Shown: positions 34,756 to 46,640 of the stretch, one piece after another | Position numbering within the stretch: the stretch's first letter is position 1 | How the letters are laid out: every line of letters begins with the position of its first letter | Source: Magnolia sinica | Taxonomy: Eukaryota > Streptophyta > Magnoliopsida > Magnoliales > Magnoliaceae | Reading direction: 5' to 3' | Assembly (NCBI RefSeq): GCF_029962835.1 | Contig: NC_080583.1 | Coordinates: forward strand, 3,767,001-3,831,000 | Length of the DNA stretch: 64,000 nt | The notes under the pieces: model-generated | Seen by the model: the letters and a program-made list of their open reading frames with translations, nothing else | What the model was told of the DNA's origin: nothing | The model's database searches: none | Translations under genes and position numbers: made by a program

Positions 34756-36053
34756 GGGCCTGTTTGGATTGACGGTCCGGATTGTATAGCATTGCATTAA
34801 ATGTGGATTTTTCCATTGTATAATGTTTGAATTAGAGTTCGCTTTCGTGGTTTACCATACACATGAATACATCATCAACTCAAAATTTTCAAAAGGCGGT
34901 AACGTGGTTTTAGACTGCACTACATCGTGAAGTGCAGTCTATTCATTGCGTTGCATTCTTGTGCGACAGCATAACTATCTCTTTGAAGGTTTTTCTATCT
35001 ATGGAGAATGAAAATTTCCTATACCAGCATCGCCATAGATCATATCCCTTCCATATTGCATGTGGGCATTCAGATGCTCCATTTCTTCTCCAAAAGTCTA
35101 AGATTCATTATATAGTTGATACTCTTCTCAAGCTCTTAGATCGGACAGAGTAGGGATTTTGTTTACTATGATACTCTTCTCGATCTTTCCATGATATTGT
35201 ATGGAGTGAGCAAGGTCATGGTAGGTCCTACAACTAGTATATGCACGGTAAGAATCGGATCCTATGTCAAGTCCAAAATTATGATAGGACGGAATCAATT
35301 GGTTGTTTGGCCCTAGTTGAAACTGTTTCTGACAACTAAAATAGATGGATGGCGTAGATGAGCGGTCCACTTGAGAGACTCACACAGACTACCGAGAATC
35401 AACTCTACTCCAGCATGGACGTGGGCTTTCGCAGGAAATTCCTGCGCTGGTAACCTAGGTGGGGCCCACTGTCATGTTTGTGAGAAATCCTCCTCGTCCA
35501 TCAGTTTTGTGAGTTCATTTTAGGGCATGTTGCTATTTTAGATACCATCCATACTGTTAACAACGCCATTCCTATTGGGATGAATTGAAAACAAAAATAT
35601 TAGCATGAATCAAAACTTCCTTGGCCCCACAAATATTTCAACTGTGGACGTCTAATTATCAAGTTTTCGGCTCACTTGAGCTTTTGATATGGTTCATTTT
35701 TGGCAACATGTACTAAAATGGTATCACAAAACGGATGGACGGGGATGATTTTTCACAAACAGGACAATGGGCCCCACCTGAGTTTCCAGCGTCCCTCCAG
35801 CATCATCTTAAAAATAGCCACCGTTGTACAAGTGCTATCAATATTATACGTATATACAATACGCAATCCTAATACGTCATATCCAAACATTGATCAGAAG
35901 AAGAATTTGTATACTTACCCGAACAATACCTCATATCCAAACAATGATTTATGAACAATTGATTTGGATGTATTCAGAAATTGATTGAACGTATACATGA
36001 ACAGTAGTTGGATACAATACAATACACCCGTATACGTGAATCCAAATAGGCCC
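34756..36053. mobile_element. PIF/Harbinger-type (Tourist-like) MITE
   Basis: Ends GGGCCTGTTTGGATTGACGG and the reverse complement GGGCCTATTTGGATTCACG, with TAA target duplications at 34753-34755 and 36054-36056. The TWA duplication and GGGCCTGTTTGG ends are typical of PIF/Harbinger MITEs. Block copy 2 has the uninterrupted site near 54525-54535. A Mutator-like palindrome (about 35442-35792, gctggtaacctaggtggggc at its left end) is nested inside. Confidence 0.8.
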
Positions 36054-36668
36054 TAAAGAGAAACCATTAGGAGACCCCATGTATATGCATTTGGCACATC
36101 CCCTGTTGCTTGAATTTAGCACAATATCTCAGTATTGCTTGAAATTTATATTGAATGAGTTTTACAAAATGCTAAGTTTGAAAAATGTCCAAATTTCAGA
36201 ACACTAATGGGGCATTGAATAGTAAGTTACTTAAGATAAGCTATTTATTTCACGAGTAACTTATCTTAGTTTCTACTTATTAAGAAAATCACTGCGTCTC
36301 TTCTCTTTTGTCTCTCCAGTCTTTCTCTTCAAAGAATTATAAAAATAGAAAGCTAAAAAAATTAACTTAAGTGATTAAGTACTTTTAAGTAAAAAAATTT
36401 ACTTATAACTAATTATAAACTAAGCTTACTTATCATCTGCAAGTAGAAAAATTAATTTATTTAGTGGTATCGAAATGGGTCCTAGGTGAGAAATGAAAAT
36501 TGGGTGGAATGTAATACAAATCCATTTTCATGTAATACCATGAAAATGTTATTATTATTATTATTTCTAAAGCATTACACTTTGATAGCTAACCATTGAA
36601 GAAAAGAGGTTACATGGCCTATACATATACAGGAGTTAAAATTTCACATGGAGTCTTCGTGTATCTAT

Positions 36669-36872
36669 CTACGGGCTGAAGCATTCCATGAGCATAGAGA
36701 GTGTAGCTTCCGAGTAGAGGATCACCGGCCGCGGTTTTGATCCAACGGTTGTGATGGAAGACTCCTTCGCTCCAAGCAGCTTTTTGGGCTCGACCTGGTG
36801 GCTCGAACCCTCTGTGAAAATGGCTCGACCCTTTTCGCGTAACCTCGCTAATTCGGCCAGCATGCTAGACAT
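36669..36872 (-). CDS. small unrecognised protein, family member 2a (67 aa)
   Basis: I start it at the ATG at 36872 (MSSMLAELARLREKGR), because this aligns with member 1a and follows the leader sequence. The open frame extends 14 codons further upstream. It ends YSEATLSMLMECFSP. It shares ELA(K/R)LRE near the N-terminus and (F/Y)SE(A/T)T(I/L)xMLMxxF(A/S)P at the C-terminus with member 1a. The copy at 55116-55319 differs at only two residues. It lies about 7.7 kb from 1a, in the same orientation. Function is unknown. A TATA-like TATTTAAAT lies 95 bp upstream. Confidence 0.6.
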   Translation of the reverse strand: MSSMLAELARLREKGRAIFTEGSSHQVEPKKLLGAKESSITTVGSKPRPVILYSEATLSMLMECFSP

Positions 36873-36966
36873 TGTCACTCCACACAAATGCGAAAATGGT
36901 TGTATGGTAAGCAAGAAAGAAGGGGCTTTTGATTAGATGCTGTGATTTTCTAATGTGAGAGTGTGC

Positions 36967-36975
36967 ATTTAAATA
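36967..36975 (-). promoter_or_regulatory. TATA-like box of small gene 2a
   Basis: TATTTAAAT on the minus strand, 95 bp upstream of the ATG. It is conserved at 55412-55420 in copy 2. Confidence 0.45.
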
Positions 36976-38106
36976 AGGTGAAGGAGACTGTACAGAAACC
37001 AGGGGTTTTAGAAAAGACGCCTGATTTGGCGGTTTTAGAAGTGGGGTTCACCGGGCACACGGTTGTGGTGGCCAGTCCGTGTGCTTTGTTTGGAAACAGA
37101 GGCCGCATAAAGAAATGGGATGTATTTTGGTACGATGGAATACTAATGGAAATTCGTATACATGCATACCTGAAATGAACACAGAGCATATGTTTGTGAC
37201 AATCCAAACCGTCCAAATACAGGGATATACTTTAGATGCTTGGAATACCATATTTATTGACAAAATCATTTGAGTTAGAGGTTTTGATTCTTTCCTTTTT
37301 TTTTTCTTTATAGGGTTTTTCTTGATCATCTTATTGATAGCTACAGTGATTTTAGGGTTAGGGTTATGACCAATATATAGCGGGCCCAGTATTTGAACAG
37401 CTCAGATTTGTAAAATTATAAGCATCATTTATGAAAGTAGTGTGTTCGTACGTAGATGTTTATAATTCACAGAGTATTAATCTATATGAAGTAGAAGGGT
37501 ATTTTATGAATGATCCTGTTGGCCTGAATCTGCGGTGCGAGAAATGACCAGACAGAGGCTATACAGCAGCTGTATCATAAGTTACGATGCATCCATGCAC
37601 ATTGACTTATAAGAAGAGGATACAAATTAAATATTATTAGACTATCGTATGACTTAAAATACTAGTGTGGCCCAAAAATTTAATGGGCTAATAAGACATC
37701 GGCCCATATAAAAAGAGCCTTTTGTTTTTTTTTTTTTTGGGCAAGACCATCTTGCCTGGGTTTCTTTCACGTGGCATGCATCTATGAGTCTAGACCATCC
37801 AAATCAAGGGCTCACCATTGTGGACGGCCTAACATAAAGAACATCAAGTGTCCACGAATCAAAGGTCAGGAATGTTCAATCAATCTAATCTTGGGACAAT
37901 GTAGGTGCCACCATTTTGTCAGTGTAGTTCAAGACCACCTATGCCACGTGTACAATTTTTAAGTACCTGTATCTCAAGCGTTATACTCTGCCGAATTATC
38001 AAAATGCCTGGTGGAGATAAACGATCCAAAACAAAATTTTCATTATACATCAAGTGGGCCCTACAGGAAATAGGATATATGCAGGAGCACTCAACTTCTG
38101 TGCTCT

Positions 38107-38334
38107 TCAACAAGGCGCAAACCGATCCATGAGAATGCATATGGTGGTCTCCGAGAATGTCCCTTGACGTGGTTCCACTGAGAGATTTCGGCTCTTAGCC
38201 GATGATGGCCTTTGAAGAGGTTCTTGCTTGAGAACGTGGCTCGGCTCGGCTTGAGAACGTCGACTCGATGTGCTTTGGCTCCTCTCGCGTAGCTTTGCAA
38301 GCTCATCCATCCATATATCTACTAAAACTGACAT
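38107..38334 (-). CDS. small unrecognised protein, family member 1b (75 aa)
   Basis: Copy 2 counterpart of the gene at 28945-29172: MSVLVDIWMDELAKLRERSQ at the start, FSETTICILMDRFAPC at the end, and no frameshift or stop in between. The seven replacements are scattered in the Ser/Pro-rich middle and one in each conserved end block. The reading frame survives although the flanking non-coding DNA has accumulated indels. The TATA box at 38417-38429 is retained. Confidence 0.6.
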   Translation of the reverse strand: MSVLVDIWMDELAKLRERSQSTSSRRSQAEPSHVLKQEPLQRPSSAKSRNLSVEPRQGTFSETTICILMDRFAPC

Positions 38335-38416
38335 TATACCCCAAAATATTTGAATCAAAGCTCTTTTTTTCTGCTTTTTTACTCTCTTTGTTAAAGAGAT
38401 CTGGGAATATTCAGAC

Positions 38417-38429
38417 TCTTATATATAGG
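38417..38429 (-). promoter_or_regulatory. TATA box of small gene 1b
   Basis: CCTATATATAAGA on the minus strand, 83 bp upstream of the ATG at 38334. The palindrome seen in copy 1 is degenerate here (GCTGTTTTACAAAACTGC). Confidence 0.5.
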
Positions 38430-39167
38430 GGAGAGAAAACCAGCTGTTTTACAAAACTGCCTCATCTTTAAGCGGTTTTGTGAAACTGCTTGCATGGGAA
38501 AATCAGTCAAAAGGAAACCGAGGGTGCAGGGGGCTTTGGATTTGGAAAATACCTGGGTACGTCGGGCTATGTACCTACCTGGGTTAGTCTCACTAACATG
38601 GGAGAAACGACTTAACTTGCATGAAATCCAAGCCGTCCATCGCGTAAAACACCCTTTTTTAGCCATGATAAAATTAGATTATTCACTTTCAGGTGGACCA
38701 CCCAAAAAAAATTATACCAAAAACCTGTAAATTCATGTGGTATGGCCCACCTGAGTTTTGAATACTGTGATTTTCATATGATTGTTTTCATCCTCATAAC
38801 TGACATCATATGAATGGATTGGATGGCTTATAGATGGGAATTTGACCGTATTGACCTCCAAGTTTGGTCAAATTAGCTTGGGAGGTACTACCTTCCAGAT
38901 ATCCCAAGAGTGGGCTTTTGACAACTTTTGCATATTTTTGGACGAAAATGTTCCTGTCCTTGGTTTAGAAGTCGAATGTTCTTGGAGTGAATAAGAAGTT
39001 ACCTTCTTTTTTCAACCCCAAGAAAGTAACGGATTGGCTACTCCCCCTGCCACCAGCCAATGGTTGGTGCTCGGTGCTCTGTGGGCCCCACCATGATGTA
39101 TGTGTTTCATCCATGCCGTCCATATATTTTTCCAGATTATTTTATGGTATGAGACCAAAAATGAGGT

Positions 39168-42100
39168 TGTAACGTCTTGGATTTTCACTGTTTTGGATTT
39201 TCAAAAATCCTTAAATTTTTTTTTTATAATTAACTTATATTATCACTTACTGACCATTAGCACTCAATGTTAGTTTATATACGGGTAATACCAGTAAAGA
39301 ACCGTACAAGTCCGATTAATCAACCGTAGGAAGCCAACGAATCTGCCCGATCACTTGAGCATCAAGTTTAGCCCCATGATTTACTCACGTAGGGCCCAAA
39401 ATCTAACCGACCCATCGCTAACTAATCAAGACAATTATAACTAAATTAAATATCTAACCGAAGCCGAGTCAGATAAGGCCCAGATCTTGACTAATAGACC
39501 AAATTAACCCCGTTACTCTTTTAGCCTAAAACTGACGGTTTCAAGTAAACATGACTAAATCTCCACTTTCGCTACTTATAAATAGGCCACGCTATGAACA
39601 TAGTTAATCCAAACCCTAATAATTGCCCACGAGAAATCTCAATACCTAATTTATTCCAGAAATGCCTCGATTTTTAGAACAAGCTCTAGACCGCTCGTTA
39701 GTGGGCTACTAGTTCCAAAATTATAGAATAATGTCCATCTTACTGGGTTTGATATCTATTGCGGGAGTTGGACTTGGGTACTGTCCAGAACTACTCAACT
39801 TGAGTCAAAGGACTAGTGCATGAGAAGTGCAAATACCCTAAAGGAAGAAACTGAAACTTAAGTGAATTGGGTCATCCACTCTTATGCAAAGTTGAAGATT
39901 TCGGACCGTCAGTTTATGACTAAACTTTACACGTAGAGTAAGGATATTTCCCTGCTCATATCCGTATAGCCGTGGACTCGATTGACTATCGGTGACGTTG
40001 AGCAGACTTCTAATCATATCTGTCGATCGGCGCATCCAAATGACGGACCGATCATATCCATACGTAGATCATCGTTAGGGCTAACTATCCTATGGTGTAT
40101 ATTAATATGTATATCTCATAGTGGGCCCTAGAGGTTAGAAAGACCCTCCCATAGGACTAGTATAGTAAAAATCTAGCCCTTGAGGCCATTTACACCAAAT
40201 CTGGCACTATATAAGGGTTTTATTTGGGCACCCCTCTTCATACGAATTTACCCTAGAAGAAAGAAAGAGAGAAATAGAAAAGAGAAAGAAGAGAAAAGAG
40301 GAAAAAGAGAGAGGGAAAACTTGGAAGCATGAGGGTTTGTGCACCTTCACCCTTTCATCTACTCTATAGCAATAACGTCCTTCATTGGTGTCGATTCGGC
40401 GACAATTGAAGGTAAGTATGAAATTATGTTGGTAGGTTTAGGTTTTGGGTTAAATTCCTTTCAATTCTTACAAGGCTTATATGCTTATTTAGGCATTTCA
40501 ACAATGATTTCCTAACACCATAACCATACGGGCGTCGTGGATTAAGCGGTTCGTCACAAGGTGCGGACTATTATCCTTAGGTGGCCTAGCACTAATTTTA
40601 CTATAAGTTTAATGATTATGAATGTTAGGATGATGTGCTTGAGTAATTTAGAGAGAACCTAGTAAAGACCCTACATGATACGTCCCCCTAAATCCCATAA
40701 AATGGTTAAGTATTGGTCATTTGTTCTTCAACATGATTGGGCTTGATTTGGAGTGGAATGTTCATCTCATATGTGATTTTAGTATAACCTTTCTTGTGGC
40801 ATGTATGAATGCATAAAATCCTTGTTGTATGTTTGTGCTTGCATAAATCCTTGTTGTATGTTTGTGCTAGCATTAATCCTTGTTGTATGTTTGTACTATG
40901 AATGATGTATAACTCTTGATCTCTTCGATAACTTCACTCAACACGCACACACATTAATTTCATATTTTTGTTAATAATTGCATTGTACAAAATTTAAGTT
41001 TTTGTTTGATGTATGAGTGCATGACATCACTTGTGTTAGATGATGAATTCTGATTGGTTGAAGTGTTATTGAATACCATCAAATCCCTAGGTTGGTTAGA
41101 AAACTAAGGTGGGAGAAGATGGTCCCATTGGTAGGACCATCCTATGGCTAAACTAGTGGATTTGGGCGGATATGAATGGGTGACAGCAGTTGGACTACAT
41201 GGGTCGCTTGTACTCAATGTCGTCCGTCACGTACTCGCCTGAACTCGCACTGTCAAGTTTGCTTACTGACCAACCATGTTTGTTAGCCATGTCTGCTTAC
41301 TCTTGTATGGAACCTGGAATACCCTTTAACCACTGAAACCTATTAATAACCATTTGAAACCAATCTACTGACTCGAGAGCCGGGCATGGTGAAATGAGAT
41401 AATGTGTCCCAGCCGTTGGCCTACACTGGGGTGACGAGCCTCCCCATAGTGACCACGAGTGATCCCTCTTCTTATCACTCTCAATGTGTTTGAAATCGGA
41501 GATGAGGAGCCCAATGGGATCAAGGATTGCGGGGTCCTGACCTCGCACATTGAGGGGCCTTGGCCTCGCAACCAGTTGAGGGTAATGATATGTGGGGTAT
41601 ACTAGTTTCTCCAATCTTCTGGATGAACAGAATTAATTAAAAACTCGGCAACACGATCACGATCACATCGCACTAGTTAGGTTGGTGATTGATAGTTGAG
41701 GTTGCAATGAGGAAGTGTTGGTCATGCGCGATTGTTAGACGAAGTCGCTCGAGGGAGTGTTGTTGTGAGGTCATGCATCATATCATAATACATGCATATG
41801 CATTAACAAGACTATTTAGGGATCTGTGAATGTATGTCTTTTATTAAATTCATTATATAATTGATGCTTGTTGTAACTTAAGACTAATAGTAACCATTGA
41901 GTTGGCTACTCACTCCCACTATAGGATGGTGTTTTAAAACATCAACCAGACCCTTTACTAGATACAGGTGAGGCGAAGCTCGACGAGCCGAGCGAGGTGA
42001 GCATGGATAAGGAAGAGGAGCTTCCTATTTCCAACTTATGGGCATATCACCGTATACTGTGCGAGTTAATTATGGGTTGTTGAGCTATGGATCTAGCGCA

Positions 42101-42357
42101 CCATTTCTTTTAGATATTTATTTTATAAATTTTTGGGCAACACCTTGTACGACCCGTTTAATATTCCTATAGACTTGTAATTCTTAGTCGCATTTATTTC
42201 AGTAGATTAGTTGTGGTCGTGGTTTATGTTCCAGCCGATTCCTTTATTGCTCATTTAATCTGATTTATGCAGAAATCACCATAATTAATATATAAACGAC
42301 ACCCAGGAATTTGGAGGCCGAGTTCCTACACGGCTCCTGAAAACTCGGGGTGTTACA
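39168..42357 (+). mobile_element. putative solo LTR A (3.19 kb) in X1
   Basis: Starts TGTAACGTCTTGG and ends CTCGGGGTGTTACA. Perfect 5-bp duplications GAGGT at 39163-39167 and 42358-42362. X2 shows the uninterrupted site aaaatgaggtatatccc near 49460. TG..CA ends and a 5-bp duplication are diagnostic of LTR integration. A TATA motif ctatataaggg at about 40207 is followed by a purine-rich leader. No gag-pol, primer-binding site or second LTR is seen, so it is most simply a solo LTR. Length fits the large LTRs of Tekay/Del-type Ty3 elements (inference). Confidence 0.75.
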
Positions 42358-43289
42358 GAGGTATATCCCAGTAGCAAGTCAACCACATTACAGGAAACAG
42401 TGTTGAATGAGTGAAGACCATAAAAAACTTTTTGGGGGCCATAAAAGTTTTGGATTAAGCTGATCTTTATTTTTTTCCCTTCATCTATGTTTATATGACC
42501 TAATCAACAGATTGGATGTCAAGTAAACAGTACAGTGGGCCTTAGGAGGATTTTAATGGCCAGGTAACCACGATCCATACAACATAACAACCACGACCCA
42601 TATAACATGGCAACTACGATCCATGCAAACCACGACTCATATGGGGCCACATTGATGTATGTGTATAATCCATGCCGCTCATCCTTTTTGCCATGTCATT
42701 TTAGGGGTAAGGCCCAAATATTAGCTTGATCCAGCGCTCGTGTGGGCTAGAAAATAGAAAATAATGGTGACTACAGAAACTTTCCAGGCTCACTGTGATG
42801 CTTGTTAGAAGTGGATACTGCCCAAGTCAGGACTTTTTGGACCCATAGCGAGCTAGTCGACAAGTTGGATGGATCGGATCATCCCATTATGGGCCTTAAG
42901 TTATAGTACCAATGGTTTGGTAGAAAAGGAAGTGAACACGTTGTAAACCACAAACCATGCAACATGACAACCACGACCCATATAACATAGCAACTATGAC
43001 CCATGCAAACCACGACCCAAATGGGCCCACATTAATGTATGTGAATAATCCATACCGCCCATCCGTTTTGTTGTGTCATTTTAGGGGTAGGGTCAAATAT
43101 CAGCTTGATCTAGCGCTTATGCGGGCCATAAAATAGAAAATAATATTGACTATTGAAACTTTCTAGGCTCACTTTAATGTTTGTTAGAGGTGGACACTGC
43201 ACAAGTCAGGACTTTTTGGGCCCACGACAAGTTGGCCGTAAAGGTGGATGGATCGGATCACCTCATCGTGGGCCTTAAGTCATGGTACC

Positions 43290-45748
43290 TGATGTTTTAT
43301 TTTTAAACCAATCTGATTTAAATGATTTTAAACTCGCAAGTATACGAATCGGATGTAGATATAGTACGTATTACGAGATCGTTCCCACGAGGACTGGTTG
43401 TCACAATTTAAAATTAAAGACTCTTCTTAACTAATCCAACAAATATTTGAGCTAGTAATTGAGTAAACTAAACAAAAATAAATGGTAAAATAATCGAGAA
43501 TAATGAAAAAAATTCAATCAAGGAGAAGACTAGGACTTTCAAATCCACCCCTAATTATCATAAACCTTGTTCTACCTGTTGATTCACCCTAATTCAAATT
43601 GATATCAAAATAAATAAAGTGTACTCTATATCCTTGGTCGGGCACAGAGAATGTATAATTCCTTAAAGCATATGGATAATATCTTTCCATCCATGGTCAG
43701 GCATGGAGAGATGTAGATTCCTGTTTCTTCCACTATAGGAACCTGTTCATGGTCAGACACAAGCACCTAGAATAATATTCCAAACAACATCCATAACTAG
43801 ACTTTGGTTGAACTCATAGAATGGAGAAGTATAGAGATTTCGGTTAAGCACACTAGAGAAAGAAACAACCTAATCAAATTCAGATAAAATCAACACATAC
43901 AAGAGTTATTCAAATTAGGGGCTTCATCTTAGCCCTAGCTAAAAGATTAGCAACTCATGGAATCAATTAGGAAGACGGAAAAATAAGATTTATAAAAAAG
44001 AAACTTCATTCCCTCTCTTCTTTCTTCTCTTTTTCCAAGCTCTGGATCCCCTCAAAAACTTGATGTTTTCAGCTCCACGTCCAGCCACAGATTCCCCTAT
44101 CTTCTCTCTTGCTTTCTTCTCTCCCAAAATGAATCGTTCTTCTCTCCAAAAAACCCCTTTCTTTCTGCTGCTCTCCTTCTTTTATAGCTCTTAGGTGCGG
44201 TGGAGAGCTGGACAGCTATTTACGCAGCAACAGCGGAAGATCTTCCGCAACAGCGTGCGTACTCCCTTTCATAGCCAAGTTAAGATGCAAAACCGCTCTC
44301 CTTTCCTTACTCAGTTTCCAAATAAATACCATCCCTTAGGACGTTTTCGAGTTCTCTACATGATGGACGGATCAGATCTTCCATCTGATCAAATATGGTG
44401 GGCCACAATCGTTGCAAAAGTCGGACAGCGTCCGGGCGTTTTCTTTCGCACTGACCGCGCTGTGACGTTGGTGGGGCCCACTTCATTGCTATCTTGATAA
44501 ATCCAAGCCGTCCATTGGATTCCTCTCGAAAAAACGTTTGAGAAGGGATATTTTTGGGTGTCCATTGATGCGGCCCACAGAGCTTTAAACCTACCGTCCA
44601 TTCTGCTTTTGAACGGTTGAAAAACCAATCCTCATTCTTTTTTTCAACTCCGTCACCTGGGCTTGGATGAGAGGGACCCAGGGACTCTGATGGACAGTCC
44701 GGATTGTCCGTTAGGACAATGTATGGGGCCCACAACAGAGGACCGCAAGTCCCTGTTTCACGCCAGAAGAAATGGAAACTTCCGTTTGAAGTTGGTGGTG
44801 TCAGAGGACCCATGATCGAATTATAATTGTAAATCCGTGCCGTCCATTGTAATTTACTCGAAATTTTAGTTGGAAATGACTGCTTTTGGATTGCTTTTGA
44901 TGCGGTCCACCTGATTTCCTGCTCTACCGTCCGTCTTGCGTTTGATGGTGGAGATCCTATGATCGCATGTATGAGGCCAAAATTCCACCTAGGCGATGGT
45001 CTTCCCTACTTAAGAGGCACAATGGACGGTTCAGATCTTGTGACATGATGATTGTTGGGCCCCACTACTGAAACCGACGCCGGACGGCGTTAACGCTGTT
45101 GCGTTATTTAGAAATTTCCTTTTTTTTTTGTATTTTGTCTGTCAGCGCCTGCTGACCGACCTTGAGTGCATGGGTGCACGGCTGGTGTGCGTCCGCACTG
45201 TGTGCATGCAGTACACATGTGAGGTCCATCATGATGTATGTACAAAATCTCCTCCATCCATATGGTTCTCTATATAATTTAAAGTGTTGAGACCAAAGAT
45301 GAGGCATATCTAGCTTGCAGGTGGACCCCAAACTGGAAATTAATGGACTGATCTGATTGTTGGGCCACTTATCGAGATATGAAATGGTTAAAATTTTATG
45401 TGTACGGTTTATTTATGCCCCCCATCCCATGTATGAAGTTTCGAGTCAATCGGATGACGAAAACCAAGTGATCTTGCATTCTGGACCATTTTTGGGCCTT
45501 TTTAATGTGAACGGCTTGATTTTCTCGGATCCCTGGCATGTAAATTCTTCAGTCTTAGTTTTCTAGAGTGCGTCCCTTGCTCTGGTGACTTCGGAGTGTC
45601 AAATCCATGCTTGTAGTACTTTTTTTCCATCAACACTCCTGATTTCATCCTGCAACAAAAATATAATTAAAATACTCCGTTAAACATTATCATATACGTA
45701 AAATCAGGTAATAATTGGGGTCTGATATATAATATTCGACCCTCATCA
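43290..45748 (-). mobile_element. putative solo LTR B (2.46 kb) in X1
   Basis: Terminal TGATG and CATCA, flanked by GTACC (43285-43289) and GTACT (45749-45753), within the module phrase gtaccaatggtttggtagaa. Orientation is minus by the plant LTR-like start TGATGAGGGTCGAATATTAT. A possible Mutator-like palindrome lies within at about 44210-45117 (ctatttacgcagcaacagcg against ctaaataacgcaacagcg). That explains the open frames up to 168 aa, which I do not regard as genes. Confidence 0.6.
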
Positions 45749-46204
45749 GTACTAATGGTTTGGTAGAAAAGGAAGTGAACACATTACAAACCACGATCCA
45801 TGCAACATGACAACCACGACCCATATAACATGACAATTACGACCCATGCAAACCATGACCCAAATGGGCCCACATTGATATATGTGTATAATCCATACCA
45901 CCCACATTGATGTATATGTATAATCCATGAGCCCACTGTGATGTTGGTTAGAAATGGACACTGCCCAAGTCAAGAATTTTTAGCCCCACGGTGAGCTAGC
46001 TGACAAGGTGGACGGAACAGATCACCCCATGGTGGGCTTCGACTCTTATTATTTAAAAATAAACAAGTGGATGATAACCACGATCCATTCAAAGGGTCAT
46101 GGTTCACATGCACTATGGATCATTGTTGTCAACCATGACCATTTGTGGATAAAAACTACGATTCATTGTGCATAGGAACCACGACCCTTCGAATGAATTG
46201 TGGG

Positions 46205-46640
46205 TGTCATGTAGCAAGGGTCGAGGTTGTCATGTTATATGTGTCGTGATTGTCAAGTAATATTGGTCGTAGTTTTCATGGGTCATGGGTGTCATGTTAT
46301 ATGGGTTGTGGTTGTCATAGGTCGTAGTTGTCATGTTATATGGGTCGTGGTTGTTATCCGGGTCGTGGTTGTCATGGGTTGTAGTTATCATGTTATATGG
46401 GTCATGGTTGTCATGTTACGTGGGTCGTGGTTGATATAGTTCGCAATTGTCATGTTATATGGGTCGTGGTTGTCATATTATATGGGTCGTGGTTGTTATA
46501 TTATATGAATCATAGTTATCATGTTTTATGAGTCGAAGTTGTTACGTGACGTGTGCAGTTTGTGCTTGTAATGTAATAAGGGTCGATGTTGTCATGTTAT
46601 AAGGATCATGGGTCTTGTCATGATTTATGTGTCGAATTTA
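46205..46640. repeat. 23-bp minisatellite in X1
   Basis: Degenerate tandem copies of gtcgtggttgtcatgttata followed by tgg, roughly 15-18 units. The period is 23 bases, so translated frames repeat every 23 residues. The reverse complement of the unit (ataacatgacaaccacgacc) occurs in the flanking arms. Confidence 0.85.

Larger units (their letters stand above)
28490..37690. repeat. tandem block duplication, copy 1
   Basis: The sequence starting at ccaataagacatcggcccat (about 28500) restarts at 37688 with ctaataagacatcggcccat. From there the two blocks stay collinear through both small genes, with substitutions and large indels. Shared landmarks include catgtggcatgcatctatga/cacgtggcatgcatctatga (28591/37770), agcacggtagtcccaaaaac (29680/47875), ccacttgtggtcc-type text (34020/48840) and cacaatatctcagtattg (36120/54594). 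It is a direct tandem duplication of about 9.2 kb. Confidence 0.9.

Noticed and set aside
36950..37329. Open frames of 88-93 aa upstream of small gene 2a, also present in copy 2 (55322-55713)
   Set aside because: Although duplicated, they differ in frame and length between the copies, which indicates no protein constraint.
44307..44813. 168-aa open frame on the minus strand, with overlapping frames on both strands
   Set aside because: It lies within putative solo LTR B, in what looks like a nested palindromic repeat. Overlapping frames on both strands and no recognisable motif.
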